Assembly (NCBI RefSeq): GCF_036226605.1
Contig: NZ_CP109000.1
Span: 4,088,501-4,152,500 of the forward strand
DNA from: Streptomyces sp. NBC_00704
GTDB lineage: Bacteria; Actinomycetota; Actinomycetes; Streptomycetales; Streptomycetaceae
Reading direction: 5' to 3'
Length of the DNA stretch: 64,000 nt
Shown here: positions 26,085 to 33,660 of the stretch, piece by piece
Numbering within the stretch: the first letter of the stretch is position 1
Layout: each line of letters opens with the position of its first letter
Notes under the pieces: model-generated
What the model was told of the DNA's origin: nothing
The model's input: only the letters and a program-made list of their open reading frames with translations
The model's database searches: none
Translations under genes and position numbers: made by a program

Positions 26085-26400
26085 CGTTTACCCCAACCTC
26101 CGGGCCTCCGGGCCGCCAGGCCCCGCCCAGGGCCATCCCCGCCCAAGGCCACTCGCGGCCCCGCCAGGCAACCCGAAGCCGGGCCGGGGCGGGCCGGGGG
26201 TGGGGCGACGCGGCGCCGGGGGTCGGACTCGAGGTGGGCGGCGCACGCCCCGAGGCGGGTCTGCGGAGGGCCTGACGAGGGCCGAGGAAGCCCGAGGAGG
26301 GCCGTGGCGGGCTGGATGCGGGCGGGATGCGGGCCGGATGCGGGCCCCGTCGCGGTCGTACAGCGGTCGCTCACCGGTCACCCGGTGTTCGATTAAAGGC
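26085..26400. other. GC-rich spacer between dnaA terminator and oriC
   Basis: I see no gene, DnaA box or strong hairpin here. The sequence is strongly G/C with purine-pyrimidine asymmetry and short repeats such as GGATGCGGGC (copies near 26314, 26325 and 26336). It ends at GTTCGATTAAAGG, the first less GC-rich bases of the origin. Confidence 0.5.
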
Positions 26401-26404
26401 CCGG

Positions 26405-26990
26405 GTTACGGCCTCCCTCCACAGATTCGGTGACTTTTTCCCGTCCACACCCTGGGGACTGCGAAGTTGTCCAGACTGTGTCCACAGGCGTCCCGCGTGC
26501 GAGACGATCGAGCGAGGTCAACCGGCTGTGGATTAGTGGACAAAGGTTATCCACAGCCTGTGGACGAAGAAATGATCCACAGGCTGTGCACGGAGTTGTC
26601 CACCGGCCGCCCACAGGCTGAAGCCGGTTGTCCCCAGCGATCACCGGCTTCTCCACATGTCTGTCCACTGTTCGGCAACGTGACGCGGCTCCTCACCGCG
26701 CCGAGTGAAAGGCGTCACACGAAGTTGCCGAGGCGGGCTGTGGGAAAGCCAACGAAACCTGGGGACGGAGTTGGGGACAAGTCGGCCCTCCCTGTGTACG
26801 GAGTGTGCAGAACTTTCTGTTCTCCACAGAAGGCCCGAGTTATCCACTGGCTCCGCCCACAGGGTCGGTGGATAAAAAACCGGCCCTGAGCTGGGAAAAC
26901 GGGGTTATCCACGGTATCCACAGGCCCTACTACTACTGACAACTAGAGAGAGCGAGGAATCCGTTTCGAAGTGGGACCTGTGCACAACTC
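26405..26990. other. oriC: Chromosomal replication origin oriC
   Basis: The dnaA-dnaN interval holds a dense set of 9-mers close to the Streptomyces DnaA box TTGTCCACA. Forward-strand copies begin at 26467, 26478, 26547 (TTATCCACA), 26573, 26596, 26628, 26649, 26661, 26820, 26840, 26905 and 26914. Reverse copies begin at 26527, 26535, 26559, 26739, 26772, 26867 and 26979. Nearly all differ at one or two positions; none is a perfect TTGTCCACA. There is no long AT-rich unwinding element, only short runs (ACTTTTTCCC near 26433, GGATAAAAAAC at 26870), as is usual for Streptomyces origins. No gene lies inside. Confidence 0.93.
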
Positions 26991-27168
26991 GCTGTTCGGC
27001 GTCCGGCTGCCCCTCGTCACGACTTGACCCCGAGGGGCACCGACTGACAGTGCGGTGCGTCAGACTGGTCCCCGATGGTCCTTCCCCTCACCGGGGCCGG
27101 CCACACCGAGACAGACGACGAAGGCCAGGCAGGGCGAGAAGCGCCGGCAACAGCAGGAGGCGGCAAGA

Positions 27169-28299
27169 GTGAAGATCCGGGTGGAACGCGACGTACTCGC
27201 GGAGGCCGTGGCCTGGGCGGCGCGCAGCCTCCCGGCCCGTCCGCCGGCGCCTGTCCTCGCCGGCCTGCTGCTGAAGGCCGAGGACGGCCAGCTGAGCCTG
27301 TCGAGCTTCGACTACGAGGTGTCCGCGCGGGTCTCCGTCGAGACCGAGGTCGAGGAGGAGGGCACCGTCCTCGTCTCGGGCCGTCTGCTCGCGGACATCT
27401 GCCGTGCCCTGCCGAACCGTCCGGTGGAGATCTCCACAGACGGTGTGCGGGCCACGGTGGTCTGCGGCCCCTCGCGCTTCACCCTCCACACCCTGCCCGT
27501 GGAGGAGTACCCGTCGCTGCCGCAGATGCCGAACGCGACGGGCACCGTCCCCGGTGACGTCTTCGCCTCCGCCGCCGCCCAGGTCGCCATCGCCGCGGGC
27601 CGCGACGACACGCTGCCCGTGCTCACCGGTGTGCGCATCGAGATCGAGGGCGACACCGTCACGCTGGCCTCCACCGACCGCTACCGCTTCGCGGTCCGCG
27701 AGTTCCTGTGGAAGCCGGAGAACCCGGACGCGTCCGCGGTCGCCCTGGTGCCCGCCAAGACGCTCCTGGACACGGCCAAGGCGCTCACGAGCGGCGACAG
27801 CGTCACCCTGGCGCTGTCCGGCGGCGGCTCGGGCGAGGGCCTGATCGGCTTCGAGGGCGCGGGCCGGCGGACGACGACCCGTCTCCTGGAGGGCGACCTC
27901 CCGAAGTACCGCACGCTGTTCCCGACCGAGTTCAACTCCGTCGCCGTGATCGAGACCGCCCCCTTCGTGGAGGCCGTGAAGCGCGTGGCCCTGGTCGCCG
28001 AGCGCAACACCCCGGTGCGCCTCAGCTTCGAGCAGGGCGTGCTCATCCTGGAGGCCGGCTCCAGCGACGACGCACAGGCTGTGGAGAGGGTCGACGCCCA
28101 GCTGGAGGGCGACGACATCTCGATCGCCTTCAACCCGACCTTCCTGCTGGACGGCCTGAGCGCCATCGACTCGCCCGTGGCCCAGCTGTCCTTCACGACG
28201 TCCACCAAGCCCGCGCTGCTCAGCGGCAAGCCGGCCCTGGACGCCGAGGCGGACGACGCCTACAAGTACCTGATCATGCCGGTGCGGCTGAGCGGCTGA
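27169..28299 (+). CDS. dnaN: DNA polymerase III beta subunit (sliding clamp)
   Basis: A 376-residue clamp with three beta-clamp repeats, starting VKIRVERDVLAEAVAWAARS and ending in the conserved YKYLIMPVRLSG. It tethers the replicative polymerase to DNA. The GTG at 27169 is chosen from AGGAGG 8 nt upstream; an open frame extends 38 codons further up but reads as non-clamp sequence. It is the first gene rightwards of oriC and is followed by DnaA-box-like motifs at 28374 and 28407. Confidence 0.97.
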   Translation: MKIRVERDVLAEAVAWAARSLPARPPAPVLAGLLLKAEDGQLSLSSFDYEVSARVSVETEVEEEGTVLVSGRLLADICRALPNRPVEISTDGVRATVVCGPSRFTLHTLPVEEYPSLPQMPNATGTVPGDVFASAAAQVAIAAGRDDTLPVLTGVRIEIEGDTVTLASTDRYRFAVREFLWKPENPDASAVALVPAKTLLDTAKALTSGDSVTLALSGGGSGEGLIGFEGAGRRTTTRLLEGDLPKYRTLFPTEFNSVAVIETAPFVEAVKRVALVAERNTPVRLSFEQGVLILEAGSSDDAQAVERVDAQLEGDDISIAFNPTFLLDGLSAIDSPVAQLSFTTSTKPALLSGKPALDAEADDAYKYLIMPVRLSG

Positions 28300-28373
28300 G
28301 CGGGTCCGGCTCGGGCCCCGGCGTCCGGGCGGGCGCCGTTGCCGGGCCGGTCGGTGCCGGTCGGTGCCGGAGG

Positions 28374-28415
28374 TCGTCCACAGGCTGTGGCCGACGGGGC
28401 TCGGTCTGTGGACGA
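28374..28415. promoter_or_regulatory. Two DnaA-box-like motifs between dnaN and gnd
   Basis: TCGTCCACA (28374-28382) and TGTGGACGA (28407-28415) are inverted relative to each other, each one mismatch from the consensus. Confidence 0.4.
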
Positions 28416-28548
28416 AGCCGCTGGTGAGCGGCGTGCGGGGCGGTACGTCTGAGCGCGTATGCCCACAGGTGTGCGTGACCGTCCGGGTTTAGGCTCGGAG
28501 GGGGCACGAGGTGCCCCACACGCCACACAGCGACCTAAGGAACAACTG

Positions 28549-29424
28549 ATGGAGCTCGGTCTCGTCGGCCTCGGCAAGATGGGCGGCAACATGCGCGAGC
28601 GGATCCGCCGCGCCGGCCACACCGTCGTCGGATACGACCGCAACCCGGACCTCGCGGACGTCCACAGCCTCGAAGAGCTGGTGGGCAAGCTCAAGGGCCC
28701 GCGGGTGGTCTGGGTGATGGTCCCGGCCGGCGCCGCCACCCAGTCGACCGTCGACGAGCTCGGCGAGTTGCTGGAGCCGGGCGACGTCGTCGTCGACGGC
28801 GGCAACTCCCGCTGGACGGACGACGAGAAGCACGCCGAGGAGCTCGCGGCCAAGGGCATCGGGTTCGTCGACTGCGGCGTCTCCGGGGGCGTCTGGGGCC
28901 TGGAGAACGGCTACGCGCTGATGTACGGCGGTGACGCGGAGAACGTCGCCAAGGTGCAGCCGGTCTTCGACGCGCTCAAGCCCGAGGGCGACTTCGGCGC
29001 GGTGCACGCCGGCAAGGTCGGCGCCGGTCACTTCGCCAAGATGGTCCACAACGGCATCGAGTACGCCATGATGCAGGCCTACGCCGAGGGCTGGGAGCTG
29101 CTGGAGAAGGTCGACTCGGTCACGGACGTGCGCGAGGTCTTCCGGTCCTGGCAGGAGGGCACGGTCATCCGGTCCTGGCTGCTGGACCTGGCCGTCAACG
29201 CCCTCGACGAGGACGAGCACCTGGACCGGCTGCGCGGCTTCGCCCAGGACTCCGGCGAGGGCCGGTGGACGGTCGAGGCGGCCATCGACAACGCCGTGCC
29301 GCTGCCCGCGATCACGGCCTCGCTGTTCGCCCGGTTCGCCTCCCGGCAGGACGACTCGCCGCAGATGAAGATGATCGCGGCGCTGCGCAACCAGTTCGGC
29401 GGCCACGCCGTCGAGAAGAAGTAA
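28549..29424 (+). CDS. gnd: 6-phosphogluconate dehydrogenase, short (decarboxylating) form
   Basis: A 291-residue pentose-phosphate enzyme that oxidatively decarboxylates 6-phosphogluconate to ribulose-5-phosphate. The N-terminal Rossmann motif GLVGLGKMGGNM and the substrate block DCGVSGGVWGLENGYALMYGG are clear, and the active-site Lys lies in GAGHFAKMVHNGIEYAMMQ. The length fits the YqeC-type short family rather than the 470-residue enzyme. The ATG at 28549 follows AAGGAAC. Its place between dnaN and recF is a Streptomyces feature. Confidence 0.94.
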   Translation: MELGLVGLGKMGGNMRERIRRAGHTVVGYDRNPDLADVHSLEELVGKLKGPRVVWVMVPAGAATQSTVDELGELLEPGDVVVDGGNSRWTDDEKHAEELAAKGIGFVDCGVSGGVWGLENGYALMYGGDAENVAKVQPVFDALKPEGDFGAVHAGKVGAGHFAKMVHNGIEYAMMQAYAEGWELLEKVDSVTDVREVFRSWQEGTVIRSWLLDLAVNALDEDEHLDRLRGFAQDSGEGRWTVEAAIDNAVPLPAITASLFARFASRQDDSPQMKMIAALRNQFGGHAVEKK

Positions 29425-29489
29425 TCCACAGGGTCGCGTCCGCGATCCACAACCCGCGATCCACACCCTGGGGAGGTCGGCGAACGACC

Positions 29490-30611
29490 ATGCACGTCAC
29501 GCATCTGTCGCTGGCCGACTTCCGCTCGTACGCCCGGGTCGAAGTTCCGCTCGATCCGGGCGTCACCGCTTTCGTGGGGCCCAACGGGCAGGGCAAGACC
29601 AATCTCGTCGAGGCCGTCGGCTATCTGGCCACGCTGGGCAGCCACCGGGTCGCTTCGGACGCGCCCTTGGTGCGGATGGGCGCCGACCGTGCGATCGTGC
29701 GGGCGCAGGTCAGGCAGGGCGAGCGGCAGCAGCTGGTCGAGCTGGAGCTGAACCCGGGCCGGGCCAACCGGGCTCGTATCAACCGGTCTTCGCAGGTCAA
29801 GCCGCGTGATGTGCTGGGCATCGTCAGGACGGTGCTGTTCGCGCCGGAGGATCTGGCGCTGGTGAAGGGCGACCCCGGTGAGCGGCGCCGCTTCCTCGAC
29901 GAGCTGATCACCGCGCGCTCGCCGCGGATGGCGGGGGTGCGGGCGGACTACGAGCGGGTGCTCAAGCAGCGCAACACGCTGCTGAAGTCGGCGGCGCTGG
30001 CGCGCCGGCACGGGGGCCGTTCCATGGACCTGTCGACGCTGGACGTGTGGGACCAGCATCTCGCGCGCGTGGGTGCGGAGTTGCTGGCTCAGCGGCTCGA
30101 TCTGGTGGCCGCGATCCAGCCGCTGGCCGACAAGGCGTACGAGCAGCTCGCGCCCGGTGGCGGTCCCGTGGGCCTGGAGTACAGGCCGTCGGCGCCGGGT
30201 GAGGCGCACACGCGTGAGGATCTGTACGAGCAGTTGACGGCGGCGCTCGTGGAGGCGCGCAAGCAGGAGATCGAGCGGGGCGTCACGCTGGTGGGTCCGC
30301 ACCGGGACGATCTGACGCTGAAGCTGGGTCCGCTGCCCGCCAAGGGGTACGCCTCGCACGGGGAGTCCTGGTCGTACGCGCTGGCGCTGCGGCTGGCCTC
30401 GTACGACCTGCTGCGGGCGGAGGGCAACGAGCCGGTGCTGGTCCTGGACGACGTGTTCGCGGAGCTGGACGCCCGTCGGCGGGAGCGGTTGGCGGAGCTG
30501 GTGGCGCCGGGTGAGCAGGTGTTGGTGACGGCGGCGGTCGACGACGACGTGCCGGGGGTGCTCGCGGGGGCGCGGTACAGCGTGTCCGAGGGGTCGGTGG
30601 AGCGCGTATGA
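29490..30611 (+). CDS. recF: DNA replication and repair protein RecF
   Basis: A 373-residue SMC-like ATPase that loads RecA at gapped DNA. The Walker A motif GPNGQGKTN is at about residues 30-38, and the ABC-type signature region and the Walker B motif LVLDDVFAELD are near the C-terminus. The ATG at 29490 follows GGGGAGG. Weak DnaA-box-like TAATCCACA and CGATCCACA copies lie in the 65-bp gap after gnd. The ATG of the next gene overlaps the recF stop by 4 bp. Confidence 0.96.
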   Translation: MHVTHLSLADFRSYARVEVPLDPGVTAFVGPNGQGKTNLVEAVGYLATLGSHRVASDAPLVRMGADRAIVRAQVRQGERQQLVELELNPGRANRARINRSSQVKPRDVLGIVRTVLFAPEDLALVKGDPGERRRFLDELITARSPRMAGVRADYERVLKQRNTLLKSAALARRHGGRSMDLSTLDVWDQHLARVGAELLAQRLDLVAAIQPLADKAYEQLAPGGGPVGLEYRPSAPGEAHTREDLYEQLTAALVEARKQEIERGVTLVGPHRDDLTLKLGPLPAKGYASHGESWSYALALRLASYDLLRAEGNEPVLVLDDVFAELDARRRERLAELVAPGEQVLVTAAVDDDVPGVLAGARYSVSEGSVERV

Positions 30612-31156
30612 GCGGTGACGAGGCCGAGGCGAAGGGGGCGCCGGAGCGGGTGCCGGAGCCTTCGGGCGTCGATCTCGCGCGCGTGGCGCTGAGGGCGGCG
30701 CGGGAGCAGGCACGCGCGCGTGGGGACGCGGCGCAGCAGAAGAAGCAGGCCCGGCGCGGGGGAGGGCTGCGCTCCGGGGCGGGCGCGGACGGCCGTGATC
30801 CTCTGGCGCTGGGGGCCGCGATCAACCGGCTGCTGACCGAGCGGGGCTGGGAGGCGCCGGCGGCGGTGGGCGGGGTGATGGGCCGGTGGCCGCAGATCGT
30901 CGGGGAGGACGTGGCCAAGCACTGTGAGCCGGAGCGGTACGACGAGGAGGAGCGGGCGTTGATCGTGCGCTGTGACTCCACGGCGTGGGCGACGAACCTG
31001 CGGCTGCTCGCCCCGACGCTCGTGGCGCGGCTGAACGAGGATCTCGGTCATGGCACGGTCCGGTTGATCAAGGTTCTCGGTCCGGGGGGTCCGCAGCGTC
31101 GCTACGGTCCCTTGAGGGCGCCGGGGAGCACTGGTCCCGGTGATACCTACGGGTGA
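30608..31156 (+). CDS. DUF721/DciA-family protein
   Basis: A 182-residue protein. A charged N-terminal helix region (LARVALRAAREQARARGD) precedes the DUF721 core, with WPQIVGEDVAKHCEPE and ALIVRCDSTAWATNLRLLAPTLVARLN. DUF721 includes DciA, the ancestral loader or assistant of replicative helicase DnaB; actinobacteria lack DnaC, which supports that role. It is translationally coupled to recF and followed by a terminator with a T tract. Confidence 0.85.
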   Translation: MSGDEAEAKGAPERVPEPSGVDLARVALRAAREQARARGDAAQQKKQARRGGGLRSGAGADGRDPLALGAAINRLLTERGWEAPAAVGGVMGRWPQIVGEDVAKHCEPERYDEEERALIVRCDSTAWATNLRLLAPTLVARLNEDLGHGTVRLIKVLGPGGPQRRYGPLRAPGSTGPGDTYG

Positions 31157-31176
31157 CGTGTATCACGTCTTGGTGC

Positions 31177-31215
31177 GGCCGGGCGGTCCTGACGGGACCG
31201 TCCGGCCTTCTTTTC
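31177..31215 (+). terminator. Rho-independent terminator of the dnaN-dciA run
   Basis: A 13-bp stem (GGCCGGGCGGTCC with GGACCGTCCGGCC, one G-T pair) is followed by TTCTTTTC, one of the few T-rich tails in the window. Confidence 0.85.
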
Positions 31216-31554
31216 GCGCGCCCGCGTGCGAGTGCGAATCGGGACGTGACTCCCAAGTAGCCAAGGGTTGACACCTGGAAGCGCTGAGTGCCTCCGTGAG
31301 CCTCTTGGAGCCCCCTTCCGTATATCGGGACCCGGAAGAGACCGGTTGAGGGCGGCACATGCGGACTCAGGTACCGGCAAACCCCCATCAGTGTCAGTGC
31401 TACCGGTAGACTGGAAGCCAATCCCGCCCCGAACGTGGGGACCGCCCGGGAAAAGCTGAGCAACGCTGATCAAGGCTTACCAACGCAACATGCCGCAGCC
31501 GCTCCGGCAACCCGCCGACGAGCCTGGCTGGTGCTGTGCCAGAAAGGGCGCTTC
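31216..31554 (+). promoter_or_regulatory. gyrB leader and promoter region
   Basis: 339 bp between the dciA terminator and gyrB. It is lower in GC than its surroundings and contains TTGACA at 31268 and TAGACT at 31406, but no pair with proper spacing that I can defend. The open frame running into gyrB from 31435 does not look like protein. Supercoiling-dependent gyrase promoters are expected here. Confidence 0.45.
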
Positions 31555-33618
31555 GTGGCCGATTCCGGCAACCCCAACGAGAACATCCCGTCCACCGACG
31601 CCGGCGCGAGCAGCGGGGCGTCCGCCTCGTCGAGCCACGAGGTCACCGCCTCGTACGACGCCAGCGCCATTACCGTCCTCGAGGGCCTGGACGCCGTCCG
31701 CAAGCGACCCGGTATGTACATCGGTTCCACCGGTGAGCGCGGTCTGCACCACCTCGTGTACGAGGTCGTCGACAACTCGGTCGACGAGGCGCTGGCCGGT
31801 CACGCGGACACCATCGACGTGACGATCCTGGCCGACGGCGGTGTACGGGTCACCGACAACGGCCGCGGCATCCCGGTGGGCATCGTCGCCTCCGAGGGCA
31901 AGCCGGCCCTCGAGGTCGTGCTGACCGTGCTGCACGCGGGCGGCAAGTTCGGCGGCGGCGGTTACGCGGTCTCCGGCGGTCTGCACGGCGTCGGCGTGTC
32001 CGTCGTCAACGCGCTGTCCAGCAAGGTCGCCGTCGAGGTCAGGACGGACGGCCACCGCTGGACGCAGGACTACAAGATGGGCGTTCCGACGGCGCCGCTG
32101 GCCAAGCACGAGGCCATCGCGGACACGGGCACGTCGGTCACCTTCTGGGCCGACGCGGACATCTTCGAGACGACCGAGTACTCCTTCGAGACGCTGTCGC
32201 GGCGCTTCCAGGAGATGGCGTTCCTCAACAAGGGCCTGACGATCAGGCTCACCGACGAGCGCGAGTCGGCGAAGGCGACCGCCGGGGCGGACGAGGCGGG
32301 TGCGGACGAGAAGGACGAGGTCAAGACCGTCACGTACCACTACGAGGGCGGCATCGTCGACTTCGTGAAGTACCTCAACTCCCGCAAGGGTGAGGCGGTT
32401 CACCCGACGGTCATCGACTTGGAGGCGGAGGACAAGGACAAGAGCCTGTCCCTCGAGGTCGCCATGCAGTGGAACAGCGGTTACAGCGAGGGCGTGTACT
32501 CCTTCGCCAACATCATTCACACGCATGAGGGCGGCACGCACGAGGAGGGCTTCCGTGCGGCGCTGACGAACCTGGTCAACAAGTACGCGCGTGACAAGAA
32601 GCTGCTGCGCGAGAAGGACGACAACCTCACGGGCGACGACATCCGCGAGGGTCTGACGGCGATCATCTCGGTGAAGCTGAGCGAGCCTCAGTTCGAGGGC
32701 CAGACCAAGACCAAGCTGGGCAACACGGAGGCCAAGACCTTCGTCCAGAAGGCGGTCTACGAGCACCTCAACGACTGGCTGGACCGTAATCCGGTGGAGG
32801 CGGCGGACATCGTCCGCAAGGGCATCCAGGCGGCCACCGCGCGCGTGGCGGCCCGCAAGGCCCGCGACCTGACGCGCCGCAAGGGGCTGCTGGAGTCGGC
32901 GTCGCTGCCGGGCAAGCTCTCCGACTGCCAGTCGAACGACCCGACCAAGTGCGAGATCTTCATCGTCGAGGGCGACTCGGCCGGCGGTTCGGCCAAGTCC
33001 GGCCGCAACCCGCAGTACCAGGCGATCCTCCCGATCCGCGGCAAGATCCTCAACGTCGAGAAGGCGCGGATCGACAAGATCCTGCAGAACCAGGAGATCC
33101 AGGCGCTGATCTCCGCCTTCGGCACCGGTGTGCACGAGGACTTCGACATCGAGAAGCTCCGCTATCACAAGATCATCCTGATGGCGGACGCCGACGTCGA
33201 CGGTCAGCACATCAGCACCCTGCTGCTGACCTTCCTGTTCCGCTTCATGCGGCCGCTGGTCGAGTCCGGGCACGTGTACCTCTCCCGTCCGCCGCTCTAC
33301 AAGATCAAGTGGGGCCGGGACGACATCGAGTACGCGTACTCGGACCGTGAGCGCGACGCGCTGATCGAGATGGGCCGCCAGCGTGGCAAGCGGGTGCGCG
33401 AGGACTCCATCCAGCGCTTCAAGGGCCTCGGCGAGATGAACGCCGAGGAGCTGCGCATCACGACGATGGACCAGGAGCACCGCGTCCTCGGCCAGGTCAC
33501 CCTCGACGACGCGGCGCAGGCCGACGACCTGTTCTCGGTCCTCATGGGCGAGGACGTGGAGGCGCGTCGCGCCTTCATCCAGCGCAACGCCAAGGACGTC
33601 CGCTTCCTCGACATCTGA
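31555..33618 (+). CDS. gyrB: DNA gyrase subunit B
   Basis: A 687-residue ATPase subunit of gyrase. The GHKL ATP site (VDNSVDEALAGH, DNGRGIPVG, GGLHGVGVSVVNALS) is in the N-terminal half. The TOPRIM block has EGDSAGGSAKSGRNPQ, the quinolone-region PIRGKILNVEKAR and the metal-binding MADADVDGQHI. The GTG at 31555 follows AAAGGG; the first 35 residues are a Ser/Ala-rich variable extension. gyrA follows after 42 bp, so the two are co-transcribed. Confidence 0.98.
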   Translation: MADSGNPNENIPSTDAGASSGASASSSHEVTASYDASAITVLEGLDAVRKRPGMYIGSTGERGLHHLVYEVVDNSVDEALAGHADTIDVTILADGGVRVTDNGRGIPVGIVASEGKPALEVVLTVLHAGGKFGGGGYAVSGGLHGVGVSVVNALSSKVAVEVRTDGHRWTQDYKMGVPTAPLAKHEAIADTGTSVTFWADADIFETTEYSFETLSRRFQEMAFLNKGLTIRLTDERESAKATAGADEAGADEKDEVKTVTYHYEGGIVDFVKYLNSRKGEAVHPTVIDLEAEDKDKSLSLEVAMQWNSGYSEGVYSFANIIHTHEGGTHEEGFRAALTNLVNKYARDKKLLREKDDNLTGDDIREGLTAIISVKLSEPQFEGQTKTKLGNTEAKTFVQKAVYEHLNDWLDRNPVEAADIVRKGIQAATARVAARKARDLTRRKGLLESASLPGKLSDCQSNDPTKCEIFIVEGDSAGGSAKSGRNPQYQAILPIRGKILNVEKARIDKILQNQEIQALISAFGTGVHEDFDIEKLRYHKIILMADADVDGQHISTLLLTFLFRFMRPLVESGHVYLSRPPLYKIKWGRDDIEYAYSDRERDALIEMGRQRGKRVREDSIQRFKGLGEMNAEELRITTMDQEHRVLGQVTLDDAAQADDLFSVLMGEDVEARRAFIQRNAKDVRFLDI

Positions 33619-33660
33619 GTCGGTCTCAGCTGACCGCACCAGGAAGGATCCCCACCAGCA

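Noticed and set aside
29422..29465. Three ATCCACA motifs between gnd and recF as a DnaA-box cluster
   Set aside because: Two of the three (CGATCCACA) differ at two positions from both box consensus forms, so I mention them only as weak similarity.
31435..31554. Upstream extension of gyrB in the same frame
   Set aside because: The 40 extra codons lack a ribosome site and GyrB-like sequence; the GTG at 31555 has AAAGGG at proper spacing.
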